A stretch of 64,000 bases of DNA from positions 93,224 to 157,223 of the forward strand of contig NZ_JARXAB010000021.1 in NCBI RefSeq assembly GCF_029866045.1, in the 5' to 3' direction. Within the stretch, counting starts at the first letter, position 1; every line of letters begins with the position of its first letter. The stretch comes from Ramlibacter sp. (lineage in GTDB: Bacteria > Pseudomonadota > Gammaproteobacteria > Burkholderiales > Burkholderiaceae_C). A program made the position numbers and the translations under genes. A model generated the notes under the pieces. The model was not told where the DNA came from. It did no database searches and worked only from the letters and a program-made list of their open reading frames with translations. Positions 47,934 to 56,450 of this stretch are shown in pieces.

Positions 47934-47968
47934 GTTTAATTAGTGAAACGCTGATTCATTACTGTAAC
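47934..47968 (-). promoter_or_regulatory. Composite operator/promoter of the leftward catabolic operon (copy B)
   Basis: On the plus strand GCGTTTAATTAGTGAAACGC (47932-47951) is a dyad with perfect 6-bp arms, and GATTCATTACTGTAAC (47953-47968) is a weaker copy centred 19 bp away. Read on the minus strand, this 35-bp block matches the block at 27404-27438 at 24 of 35 positions with the same spacing. GTTACA and ACTAAT, 18 bases apart, could be -35 and -10 facing the ABC ATPase gene. The divergent FRG gene starts 110 bases to the right. Confidence 0.65.
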
Positions 47969-48077
47969 AAGCGCATTCTGCACAGGATGAGCGGCTTCGG
48001 CCATTACCTGAGCGATAACCTGGGGAATCCGCGGGGGCCTGCCTATACTGGCTCGCTGCAGCGCAGCACAGGCCCCC

Positions 48078-48884
48078 ATGAAAGTCGTTCACCTCCAACG
48101 CTGGTCCGAGTTTGTCGACGCCACCCAGGCGCTCGAGGGCTGGGCTTTTCGTGGCCAGACCTCGACCCAGTGGCCCTTGGTCAGCACCCTCACCCGGCGC
48201 CTTCAGACCTTCAGCCCCGACCCGCGGCTGTGGCCGCTGCGCGAGGCGCGCGCCATGCGCATCTTCCGGCGCAAGGCGCATATCCATTTGCCCGACACCA
48301 CGGCCCTGGACGACGAGCTGCGCTGCCTGGCGATGATGCAGCACCACGGCGCTGCGACCCGGCTGCTGGACTTCAGCAAGTCGCCCTTCGTCGCCGCCTT
48401 CTTCGCTCTGGAGAGCGCGCGCGAGGAGGTCTGCGTCTATGCGCTGAACACCCCGGGCTTGTGGAACTTGGCACCCGCCTTCGACCCCAGCCTGACCCGC
48501 CACCAAATCGACCCACGCATCCCGGGCAATTTCGAGCGCTACTTCGCCCGCAACCAGCTGCCGATGCTGTGGTTTGGCGAGCCTTCGCAAATGGACCACC
48601 GCCTCGCGGCGCAGTCGGGCCTGTTCGTGGTGCCTGGCGTGCTGGACCAGTCGATCGACCAGATCCTGGAGGGCTATGGCGGCACCCAGGAGCTGCTGCA
48701 TCAGTTCATCCTCTCGCCGGCCATGCGCGAAGAGGCGATGCACGCCCTCTACCGCATGAACGTGACCTACGCCACGCTCTTTCCCGACCTCGATGGCCTG
48801 GGGCGCTCGCTGGGCTACGAGCTGGAGGCGATCTGGGAGCGCTTGGTGGAGGACTACACGCGGGACAACATCAATCCGGCTTGA
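48078..48884 (+). CDS. FRG-domain protein
   Basis: A 268-aa protein with an FRG domain, named for its conserved Phe-Arg-Gly, here in GWAFRGQTSTQWPLVSTLTR (residues 21-40), and followed by the second family block MMQHHGAATRLLDFSKSPFV ahead of an AAFFAL segment. The domain's biochemical function is not established; it is widespread in accessory regions. There is no signal peptide. The gene is divergent from the catabolic array and shares its 219-base upstream region with copy B of the operator. Its 3' end overlaps the convergent Bug receptor gene by 14 bases. Confidence 0.85.
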   Translation: MKVVHLQRWSEFVDATQALEGWAFRGQTSTQWPLVSTLTRRLQTFSPDPRLWPLREARAMRIFRRKAHIHLPDTTALDDELRCLAMMQHHGAATRLLDFSKSPFVAAFFALESAREEVCVYALNTPGLWNLAPAFDPSLTRHQIDPRIPGNFERYFARNQLPMLWFGEPSQMDHRLAAQSGLFVVPGVLDQSIDQILEGYGGTQELLHQFILSPAMREEAMHALYRMNVTYATLFPDLDGLGRSLGYELEAIWERLVEDYTRDNINPA

Positions 48885-49836
48885 TCTTGGCCCTTTGGAC
48901 CACTGCGGTCCACTTGACCATTTCGGTCTTGACCAGCTGGCCGAACTGCTCGGGGGTGCTCGTGTCCACGTCAGCGCCCTGGTCCTCGATGCGCTTCATC
49001 GTGTCCTTGTCGGTGAGCACCTGATTGAGCAGCTTGTTCAATTGGTCCACCACGGCCTTGGGGGTCTTGGCCGGCGCGAAGATGCCGTACCACTGCTGTA
49101 CCTCGACGCCGTCAATGCCCATCTCCTTGAGGGTGGGTACGTTGGGCAACTGGGCCGAGCGCTTCGGGCCAGCGATCGCCAGGGCCTTGAGCTTGTCGGC
49201 CCTCACATGCGGCAGCGCGCTGAAGAAGCTGGGAAACATGACCTGGGTCTGGCCAGCGATGGTGTCGGTCAGGGCGGGTGCCGAGCCCTTGTACGGAACG
49301 CCCAGCATGCTCACGCCGGCGCTGAGGTTGAAAAGCTCCGCAGCAAAGTGCGGCGCGGTGCCGTTGCCGGCGCTGGCGTAGGCGTAGCGTTCAGGCTTGG
49401 CCTTGAGTTGGGCCACCAGGTCCTTCACGTCCTTGATGGCGGAGCCCGGGTGAGACACCATCAGCGTGGGCGAATAGCCCACCAGGCCAACCGGCGCGAA
49501 GTCGGCCACCGGGTCGTAGCGCAGTTTTTGCAGGGCCGGGCTCATCGCATGGGTGGCGATGTAGCCGAACATCAAGGTGTGGCCGTCGGCCGGCGCGCGC
49601 GCCACGAACTCCGCGGCAATGGCGCCATTGGCGCCGGCCGTGTTCTCGACCACCACGGTCTGACCCAGCAGCGGGCCGAGCTTTTGCGCAATGATGCGCG
49701 CCATCGCGTCGTTGCCACCACCAGGGGCGGTGGGCACGACCAGGGTCACCGTCTTGTCGGGAAAGGCGGCATGCGCGCTCGGCGCGAGAAGGGCGATGGC
49801 GGTGGCCAGCGCAGTGGCCAGCAGTCGGCGGTTCAT
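48871..49836 (-). CDS. Tripartite tricarboxylate transporter receptor (Bug family), third copy
   Basis: A 321-aa periplasmic receptor with signal peptide (LLATALATAIALLAPSAHA-AF) and the Bug start FPDKTVTLVVPTAPGGGNDA; GVPYKGSAPALTDTIAG is conserved. It lies 43 bases downstream of a PrpF/GalD-type isomerase gene in the same orientation, under the LysR-controlled divergent promoter. It probably recognises a di- or tricarboxylic acid that the isomerase acts on, or a precursor. No permease gene is adjacent. Confidence 0.92.
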   Translation of the reverse strand: MNRRLLATALATAIALLAPSAHAAFPDKTVTLVVPTAPGGGNDAMARIIAQKLGPLLGQTVVVENTAGANGAIAAEFVARAPADGHTLMFGYIATHAMSPALQKLRYDPVADFAPVGLVGYSPTLMVSHPGSAIKDVKDLVAQLKAKPERYAYASAGNGTAPHFAAELFNLSAGVSMLGVPYKGSAPALTDTIAGQTQVMFPSFFSALPHVRADKLKALAIAGPKRSAQLPNVPTLKEMGIDGVEVQQWYGIFAPAKTPKAVVDQLNKLLNQVLTDKDTMKRIEDQGADVDTSTPEQFGQLVKTEMVKWTAVVQRAKIKPD

Positions 49837-49879
49837 GAGTCGGTCTCCTTGTGGGGTTGGTGCGCCCGTGGGGGCGGGT

Positions 49880-50959
49880 TCAGGCCATGGCGTAGGCAGG
49901 CACGGTGAGCTGCCCTTGCAAAATCTTTCGTGCCGAGCGGATCAGGGCGGCACGCTGGATGCGGGCGTCCAGGCCGGCGCCTTCCACGCACACTTCAACC
50001 CCAATGCGCCCCTGCGGGTGCAACACGGACACGGTGCGCACGCCCGGGCGCAGGGCCTGGCCGCTGGCCACGGTGCCGGGCAGCGAAAAGGCGGTGGCCA
50101 CGCCGATGGCGCCGGTCACCGCATGCGCGGTGTGACAGCGGCGCGGGGTGAAATAGCGGGAGGTGATGCTATCGGCGTCATCGCCTTCGCTCACGATCAC
50201 CGGCTTGGGCACCACACTGTTCGACACGTCGCCCAGGCCCATGCGCTCGCCCGCCAGGCGGCGCACACGTTCGATGCGTTCGAGTAAGGCGATGTTGGCG
50301 TCGAGGTCGGCAGGCGTTTCGCGGCCACTGAGGCCCAGGTCGGCGGCCCGCAGCATCACCAGCGGCATGGCGGCATCGATGCAAGTCACCGCCAAGCCAT
50401 CGATCAGGTCGATGCGCTGGCCGGTGGGAAAGAGTGACCCGGTCACCGCGCCCCAGGCGTCCAGGAAGTTCAGCCGGATGGGGGCGGCGGCGCCAGGCAC
50501 GCCGTCGATCACCGTGTCGCCCTCGTACTGCACCCGGCCGCCGGGGGTGAGCACGGTGACCTCGATGCGCGAGCGGGTGTTGACGTTGTAGACCCGCACC
50601 GTGGTCTCGCCCGCACGGGCCGGCACCAGGCCCTGCTCGATGGCGAAGGGCGCCACGCCCGAAAGCATATTGCCGCAGTTGGGGCGGGTGTCGACGCTGC
50701 GCTCGGCCACGCCCACTTGCACGAACAGGTAGTCCACATCGCAGTCGGGCTGTGTAGAGCGCGAGACGATGGCCACCTTGTTGGTCAGCGAGCTGCTGCC
50801 GCCGATGCCGTCGAGCGCCAGCAAGTCACTGGCACCGATGGCGCCCACCAGCACCTTGTCGCGCTCTTCCTCGTCTTCGGGCAGCCATTCGCGCAAAAAG
50901 AAAGGTCCGCGCGAGGTTCCGGCGCGCATCAGGACGCAGGGCAATTCTTGGGTTTGCAT
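49880..50959 (-). CDS. PrpF-family isomerase (4-oxalomesaconate tautomerase GalD-like)
   Basis: A 359-aa protein of the PrpF branch of the diaminopimelate-epimerase-like superfamily. The start reads LPCVLMRAGTSRGPFFLREW, the first catalytic Cys region is RPNCGNMLSGVAPFA, and the second half has RCHTAHAVTGAIGVA. Members move double bonds in unsaturated tricarboxylates: PrpF in the methylcitrate cycle, GalD in gallate degradation. No prp genes are near, so a GalD-like role in aromatic degradation is favoured. It is divergent from a LysR gene whose dyad lies in the shared spacer. Confidence 0.88.
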   Translation of the reverse strand: MQTQELPCVLMRAGTSRGPFFLREWLPEDEEERDKVLVGAIGASDLLALDGIGGSSSLTNKVAIVSRSTQPDCDVDYLFVQVGVAERSVDTRPNCGNMLSGVAPFAIEQGLVPARAGETTVRVYNVNTRSRIEVTVLTPGGRVQYEGDTVIDGVPGAAAPIRLNFLDAWGAVTGSLFPTGQRIDLIDGLAVTCIDAAMPLVMLRAADLGLSGRETPADLDANIALLERIERVRRLAGERMGLGDVSNSVVPKPVIVSEGDDADSITSRYFTPRRCHTAHAVTGAIGVATAFSLPGTVASGQALRPGVRTVSVLHPQGRIGVEVCVEGAGLDARIQRAALIRSARKILQGQLTVPAYAMA

Positions 50960-51013
50960 GGGGACGGATGATCGGCAGCCCGCTGCGATTTGTGAATTGC
51001 ATCTTCCGCAGCG

Positions 51014-51036
51014 ATTGATCCAAAATAGGCATCAAT
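51014..51036. promoter_or_regulatory. LysR-type operator (T-N11-A dyad)
   Basis: ATTGAT (51014-51019), 11 bases, then ATCAAT (51031-51036) is a perfect inverted repeat with the T-N11-A geometry of LysR-family recognition sites. It lies in the 92-base spacer between the isomerase gene and lysR, 15 bases before the lysR ATG, so it likely serves both autoregulation and activation of the isomerase operon. Confidence 0.7.
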
Positions 51037-51051
51037 CAAAACGGACTCGCC

Positions 51052-51969
51052 ATGGCCATCAACTTCGACCTCAACGACCTGCTGGCCTTTCGGGCGGTGG
51101 CCGAGCTTTCCAACTTCCGCAAGGCGGCCGAGTCGGTGCACCTGTCGCAGCCGGCCTTCAGCCGGCGCATCGACAAGCTCGAGCAGGCCCTGGGCGTGCG
51201 GCTGCTCGAGCGCAGCACCCGTCGGGTGAGTCTCACTACCGTCGGCCGTGATTTCGAGCGCAAGGTGCGCGAGCTGCTGGACGAACTCGACACCACTTTG
51301 CTGTCCATCCGCGGCGTGGCCGCCACCCGCATGGGGGAGGTGACGGTGGCCTGCGTGCCTTCCACCGTGAACTACTACCTCACCGAGGTGCTGCACCGCT
51401 ATCACGCTAAGCACCCCAAGGTCCGTGTGAAGGTGCTCGACGCCGGTGCCAACGAGGTGCTGGCCGCGGTGGCACGCGGCGAGGCTGACTTCGGTATCAA
51501 CTTCATGGGTGCGCAAGAAGGCGAGCTCGAATTCAAGCCGCTGGTTGAGGAGCGCTTCGTGGTCGCCTGCCGGCGTGACCACCCGATCGCCCGCCTGCGG
51601 AATGTGAAGTGGTCGCAACTGGCCAGTCACGACCTGATCTCGGTCAACCGCTCGTCGGGCAACCGCTTGCTGCTGGACCAGGCCCTGGCCGGTGTCGCCG
51701 TCGGACAGGCCGGTATCTACGAAACCCTGCATGTGACCACCGCCCTGGGCCTGGTCGAGGCTGGCCTGGGCGTGGCTGCGGTGCCCTCAATGGCCATGCC
51801 GCGGCGCGATCACCCCTTGCTGGTGAGCGTTCCCCTGGTGGAGCCGGTGGTCAAGCGCAAGGTGGGCTTGATCAAGCGCCGGGGTCGGCCCTTGCCGGCG
51901 TCGGCGCAGCAGCTGTATGACTTGTTCGGGGCGCTCAAGGGCGGACGGCGTGGAACAGCGCAGCCTTGA
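51052..51969 (+). CDS. LysR-family transcriptional regulator
   Basis: A 305-aa regulator. The N-terminal helix-turn-helix reads LAFRAVAELSNFRKAAESVH followed by LSQPAFSRRIDKLEQALG and LLERSTRRVSLT; a type 2 periplasmic-binding effector domain follows (VACVPSTVNYYLTEVL, FVVACRRDHPIA, GLGVAAVPSMAMP). It is divergent from the PrpF/GalD-Bug receptor operon and very probably activates it in response to a pathway acid through the dyad in the shared spacer. Confidence 0.94.
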   Translation: MAINFDLNDLLAFRAVAELSNFRKAAESVHLSQPAFSRRIDKLEQALGVRLLERSTRRVSLTTVGRDFERKVRELLDELDTTLLSIRGVAATRMGEVTVACVPSTVNYYLTEVLHRYHAKHPKVRVKVLDAGANEVLAAVARGEADFGINFMGAQEGELEFKPLVEERFVVACRRDHPIARLRNVKWSQLASHDLISVNRSSGNRLLLDQALAGVAVGQAGIYETLHVTTALGLVEAGLGVAAVPSMAMPRRDHPLLVSVPLVEPVVKRKVGLIKRRGRPLPASAQQLYDLFGALKGGRRGTAQP

Positions 51970-52084
51970 AGCGTCCGCGCTTGCAGGCGTGTACCGACGG
52001 CGACGGACTCCAGCGTCGTGAATGCCTGGGCCGGCAGAAAGCGCGCGGCGCTTTGCGGTCCCCCTCTGCCTCCCTCCGCCCCCC

Positions 52085-54070
52085 TCAACCCGCCAGCAGC
52101 TTTTCCTCCGCCAGCGCCAGCGCCTCGGCCGCGCCACTGAGCACCAGTGTGTCGCCGCCCAGTAGGTGAAGCTCGTCGGTGACCGCCACCGCTTTGCCGT
52201 CGTTGCGCCGCAGGCTCATGAGCCGCACGCCCATCGCGTGCAGCGCCAGGTCGCCCAAGGGCCGACCCGCCGCGCGCGCACCGATCGGCAGGGTGACGGT
52301 ACCCAGACGCTCGCCGCCGTCGCCCTCGGGGTCGTCGGCGCCGTGGAAGTAGCCGCGCAGCAGGTTGTAGCGGGCGTCGCGCTGTTCCTGCACCAGGCGG
52401 ATCACACGCCGCATGGGCACGCCCACCAGGGCCAGCGCGTGGCTGGCCAGCATGAGCGAGCCCTCCACCGCCTCGGGCACCACCTCGGTGGCGCCAGCGG
52501 CGCGCAGCTTTTCCAGCTCGCGGTCGTCTTGCGTGCGCACGATCACCGGCACCTGCGACGCATGCGAGCGTGAAATATCGAGCACCTTGAGCGCGCCGGG
52601 CAGATCGAGGTAGGTCACCACCACTGCGCTGGCCCGCGCCAGACCGGCGGCCATCAGGGCCTGCAGGCGAGCCGCGTCGCCAAAGACGACCGAGTCACCC
52701 GCCGCCGCGGCCTGGCGTACCCGGTCTGGGTCCAGGTCGAGGGCGATGTAGGGAATGTTCTCCCGGTCCAGCATGCGCCCTAAGTTCTGGCCGCAACGGC
52801 CGTAGCCGCAGATGATCACGTGCTTGTTACGGCTGATCGAGCGCCGGGCGATGCTGGTCATTTGCAGTGACTGCTGCAGCCACTCGCTGGCCACCAGCTT
52901 CATGACCAGCCAGTTGCTGGCCATCAGGATGAAGGGCGTGGCCAGCATGGACAGCACCATGCTGGCCAGGATGGGGTTGAAGAGGGCCGGCGGCAGCAGG
53001 CCCTTGCCCTTGGCCAGCGTGAGCAGCACGATGCCGAACTCACCAGCCTGTGCCAGGTACAGGCCGGTACGCAGCGACACGCCCGCGGTCGCGCCAAAGC
53101 CCCTTGCCAAGGCGGTCACGAGCGCCAGTTTGAATAGCACAGGCAGGGTGAGCAGCACCAACACCAAGCCCCATCGGTCGGCCACCCAGTGCCAGTCGAG
53201 CATCATGCCGATGGTGATGAAAAACAGGCCCAGCAGCACGTCGTGGAAGGGCCGGATGTCGGTCTCCACCTTGTGCTTGTACTCGGTCTCGGCGATCAGG
53301 ATGCCGGCGATGAAGGCGCCCAAGGCCAGCGACAGACCGGCCAGTTCTGTGAGCCAGGCCAGGCCCAGGGTCACCAGCAGCAGGTTGAGGATGAACAACT
53401 CTTCGCTCTTGCGCCGCGCCACCAGGGTGAGCCACCAGCGCATCACCCGTTGGCCGCCCACCAGCAGCAGTGTCACCAGAACTGCGGCCTTGACCGTGGC
53501 CAGAAACAGTTCGCGCAGCAGGGCCTCGGGGGGGCTGCCCAGCGCCGGAATGAGGACCAGCAGCGGCACCACCGCCAGATCCTGGAACAGCAAAACCCCA
53601 ATGACCCGCTTGCCGTGCTCGGACTCGAGCTCGAGCCTTTCGGCCATCATTTTGACCACGATGGCGGTGCTGCTCATGGCCAACGCACCGCCCAGCGCGA
53701 GCGCGATCTGCCAACTGACCTGCCAGGGGGGCGGCGCAAACCGCGCCAGAACCAGCAGGCCGCCGGTGGCCAGGGCGACGGTGAGTGCCACTTGCGCCAG
53801 GCCCAGGCCGAGCACGTGCCTGCGCATGGCCCGCAGCTTGTGCAGGTTGAACTCCAGGCCGATGACGAACATCAGGAACACCACCCCGAACTCGCCGAGG
53901 TAGCGCAGCCCCTCGTCGTGCTCGCCCTTGCCCAGGCCCAGCGCGCTCGGCCCGATGGCCACGCCGACCACCAGGTAGCCCAGCATCGGAGGCAGTTTGA
54001 GGTAGCGGCAGGCCACCACGCCCAGCACCGCGGCCAGCAGGTAGGCGAGCGTCAGTTCAAGGGTGGTCAT
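52085..54070 (-). CDS. Kef-type monovalent cation:proton antiporter with RCK domains
   Basis: A 661-aa transporter. About 12 membrane segments (residues 5-390) contain the CPA2 antiporter motifs LGEFGVVFLMFVIGLEF and LLFQDLAVVPLL with its ion-binding Asp. A cytoplasmic RCK-N domain follows at about 412 (KHVIICGYGRCGQNLGRML, a complete GxGxxG NAD site) and a TrkA-C-like domain at about 570-660. It would exchange K+ or Na+ for protons under nucleotide or redox control. It is divergent from kdsD with a 55-base gap, a common arrangement in Burkholderiales. Its KefF/KefG-type partner is absent. Confidence 0.93.
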   Translation of the reverse strand: MTTLELTLAYLLAAVLGVVACRYLKLPPMLGYLVVGVAIGPSALGLGKGEHDEGLRYLGEFGVVFLMFVIGLEFNLHKLRAMRRHVLGLGLAQVALTVALATGGLLVLARFAPPPWQVSWQIALALGGALAMSSTAIVVKMMAERLELESEHGKRVIGVLLFQDLAVVPLLVLIPALGSPPEALLRELFLATVKAAVLVTLLLVGGQRVMRWWLTLVARRKSEELFILNLLLVTLGLAWLTELAGLSLALGAFIAGILIAETEYKHKVETDIRPFHDVLLGLFFITIGMMLDWHWVADRWGLVLVLLTLPVLFKLALVTALARGFGATAGVSLRTGLYLAQAGEFGIVLLTLAKGKGLLPPALFNPILASMVLSMLATPFILMASNWLVMKLVASEWLQQSLQMTSIARRSISRNKHVIICGYGRCGQNLGRMLDRENIPYIALDLDPDRVRQAAAAGDSVVFGDAARLQALMAAGLARASAVVVTYLDLPGALKVLDISRSHASQVPVIVRTQDDRELEKLRAAGATEVVPEAVEGSLMLASHALALVGVPMRRVIRLVQEQRDARYNLLRGYFHGADDPEGDGGERLGTVTLPIGARAAGRPLGDLALHAMGVRLMSLRRNDGKAVAVTDELHLLGGDTLVLSGAAEALALAEEKLLAG

Positions 54071-54125
54071 GTGTTCATCCTAAGGCAGAGGCGCTTGCGA
54101 GAGGGCGGCTGCTTAGAATCTCCGT

Positions 54126-55127
54126 ATGAATCCCCCCGAAGCCTCTCGTCAGGCCCTGATACCGGCGCGCGTCCTGCAGCTGGCGCAGGACACCTTCGAC
54201 ATCGAGGCGGCTGCGGTGCTGGGCCTGAAGCGGCGCGTCGGGCCCAGCTTCGTCGAGGCCGTGCAGGCCATGCTGGCGGTGCGCGGACGGGTGGTCGTCA
54301 CCGGCATGGGCAAAAGCGGCCATGTCGGCCGCAAGATCGCCGCCACCCTGGCTTCCACCGGCACGCCGGCCATGTTTGTCCACCCGGCCGAGGCCAGCCA
54401 TGGCGACCTCGGCATGATCAAGCCGGTCGATCTGGTCCTGGCCATCTCCAACGGGGGGGAGAGCGACGAGATCAGCGCCATCTTGCCGGTCCTCAAGCGC
54501 CAGGGGGTTCCCTTGGTGGCCATGACCGGCAACCCGCAGTCGACCCTGGCCCGCCATGCCGACATCCTGCTCGACAGCGGGGTGGAGAAGGAGGCCTGTC
54601 CGCTCAATCTCGCGCCCACTGCGAGCACCACCGCGCAGCTGGCCTTGGGCGACGCGCTGGCGGTGGCCTTGCTGGACGCACGCGGCTTCAAGTCCGAGGA
54701 CTTCGCCCGCTCGCACCCCGGCGGCGCTCTGGGTCGGCAGCTGCTGACCCACGTGGACGACGTGATGCGCACCGGCGAGCAGGTACCCCGGGTCGGACCT
54801 GAGGCGAGCTTCAGCGACCTGATGCGCGAGATGAGCGCCAAGGGCCTGGGCGCCTCGGCCATTGCTGACGCCGGCGGCCGCGTGCTGGGAATCTTCACCG
54901 ACGGTGACCTGCGCCGCCTGGTGGAAAAGGGCAGCGACCTGCGCAGCCTGCGCGCCGCTGATGTCATGCACCCCCGCCCGCATACCGTGCGCGCCGGGAT
55001 GTTGGCGGTGGAGGCGGCCGAAGCGATGGAGCGTTACCGCATCACCAGCGTCCTGGTGGTGGACGAAGGCGGCTGCCTGATTGGCGCGCTCAACAGCAAC
55101 GACCTGATGCGGGCCAAGGTCATCTGA
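54126..55127 (+). CDS. kdsD: Arabinose-5-phosphate isomerase (KpsF/GutQ family)
   Basis: A 333-aa enzyme converting ribulose 5-phosphate to arabinose 5-phosphate, the first step of Kdo synthesis for lipopolysaccharide. The SIS domain shows VVVTGMGKSGHVGRKIAATL, SNGGESDEI and the metal/sugar-binding HPAEASHGDLGM; two CBS domains occupy about residues 205-333. kdsC follows by 52 bases, giving the usual kdsD-kdsC-lptC order. Confidence 0.96.
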   Translation: MNPPEASRQALIPARVLQLAQDTFDIEAAAVLGLKRRVGPSFVEAVQAMLAVRGRVVVTGMGKSGHVGRKIAATLASTGTPAMFVHPAEASHGDLGMIKPVDLVLAISNGGESDEISAILPVLKRQGVPLVAMTGNPQSTLARHADILLDSGVEKEACPLNLAPTASTTAQLALGDALAVALLDARGFKSEDFARSHPGGALGRQLLTHVDDVMRTGEQVPRVGPEASFSDLMREMSAKGLGASAIADAGGRVLGIFTDGDLRRLVEKGSDLRSLRAADVMHPRPHTVRAGMLAVEAAEAMERYRITSVLVVDEGGCLIGALNSNDLMRAKVI

Positions 55128-55179
55128 GCGGCGTCTCGCGCCGCACACTCACCCCCCCCCGTTCCACCCAGCACCTGCC

Positions 55180-55734
55180 ATGCGCGACCTTGCCTCACCG
55201 GCCCTCACCTTTGCGCCCGAGCTGCTGCTGGCGGCCCAGCCTGTGCGGGTGGCCTTCCTCGATATTGACGGTGTTTTCACCGACGGGGGTCTTTACCTGT
55301 CCGACCAGGGCGAGACACTCAAGCGCTTTCACATCCTCGACGGCCTGGGGATCAAGCTCCTGCAGCGCGCCGGCATCACCCCGGTGGTGATCACTGGCCG
55401 CGACTCCCTGCCCCTGCGCGTGCGGCTGGCGTCGCTGGGCATCACCCATGTTCACTATGGCACTGAGGACAAGGCCCCGGCCGCCGAGCGCAGCCTTCAG
55501 GAGCTCGGGCTGTCATGGTCCGAGGCCGCCGCCATCGGCGACGACTGGCCCGACCTGCCAGTGCTCACCCGCTGCGCCTTCCCGGTGGCTCCGGCGCAGG
55601 CCCATGCCGAGGTGCGCGCTCGGGTCCGTTATGTCACCCGTGCTGCGGGCGGCGAGGGCGCAGTGCGCGAGCTGTGCGACCTGCTGCTGGTGGCCGGCGG
55701 CCACTATGCGGGGCTCCTGGAGGCCTACCGATGA
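55180..55734 (+). CDS. kdsC: Kdo-8-phosphate phosphatase KdsC
   Basis: A 184-aa HAD-family phosphatase releasing Kdo from Kdo 8-phosphate. The catalytic Asp28/Asp30 pair is in FLDIDGVFTDGGLYL, VVITGRDS is motif II and IGDDWPDLPVL motif IV; there is no cap domain, as expected for the tetrameric KdsC type. Its stop overlaps the lptC ATG, so the two are translationally coupled. Confidence 0.95.
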   Translation: MRDLASPALTFAPELLLAAQPVRVAFLDIDGVFTDGGLYLSDQGETLKRFHILDGLGIKLLQRAGITPVVITGRDSLPLRVRLASLGITHVHYGTEDKAPAAERSLQELGLSWSEAAAIGDDWPDLPVLTRCAFPVAPAQAHAEVRARVRYVTRAAGGEGAVRELCDLLLVAGGHYAGLLEAYR

Positions 55735-56381
55735 CGGACAGCGTCGCTGCGCGCCGCCTGCTGGCCCTCCTGCTTGCCTTGCGTCGGGGCTGGGACCGGC
55801 TCTCTGCCTACCTGCCCTTGGCCCTCATGGCCCTGCTGGCCCTGGTCACCTACCTGCTCGCGCGGCAGACGCCCGGCCTGGTCGGACCCCAGGCGCCTGC
55901 AGCGCCTCGCAGCGAACCCGACTATTTCTTGCGCGGCTTTTCCATCAAGAACTTCGACGAGCAGGGCCGTCTCAAGAGCGAGGTGTTCGGCCAGGCCGGC
56001 CGGCATTTCCCTGACCGGGACGTTCTTGAAATCGATCAGCCGCGGGTGCGGTCCTTCAACGCCCGTGGGGAGCCCACGGTGGCCACCGCACAGCGCGCCC
56101 TCTCCAACGGCGACGGCACCCAGGTGCAACTGATCGGCAATGCAGTGGTGGTGCGCGAGCCCCCTTCGGGTGCTGGCAGTGCCCTGCGCCCGCGCCTGGA
56201 AATCCGCGGGGAGTTGCTGCACGTCTTCGTGGAGACCGAGCGGGTGCGCGCCGACCGGCCGGTGGAAATCCGGCGCGGTAACGACCGCTACACCGCCGAC
56301 CGCATGGACTTCGACAACCTCGACCAGCAGCTGCAGTTGCAGGGCCGCGTGCGCGGGCAGATCGCGCCGCGGCGGCCTTGA
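55731..56381 (+). CDS. lptC: LPS export ABC transporter periplasmic protein LptC
   Basis: A 216-aa bitopic inner-membrane protein with one helix (about residues 27-47) and a periplasmic beta-jellyroll domain: YFLRGFSIKNFDEQGRLKSE, a repeated strand pattern and ADRMDFDNLDQQLQLQGRVR. It bridges LptBFG to LptA in lipopolysaccharide transport. The ATG at 55731 overlaps the kdsC stop. Unusually, lptA and lptB do not follow directly; an SDR gene comes next. Confidence 0.9.
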   Translation: MTDSVAARRLLALLLALRRGWDRLSAYLPLALMALLALVTYLLARQTPGLVGPQAPAAPRSEPDYFLRGFSIKNFDEQGRLKSEVFGQAGRHFPDRDVLEIDQPRVRSFNARGEPTVATAQRALSNGDGTQVQLIGNAVVVREPPSGAGSALRPRLEIRGELLHVFVETERVRADRPVEIRRGNDRYTADRMDFDNLDQQLQLQGRVRGQIAPRRP

Positions 56382-56450
56382 CCCGCCTGCCATGGGGCGG
56401 CCCTTGAACGCCAGACGGTTGCCAGCGGCACCGCTTCACCAGGAAAGCCC

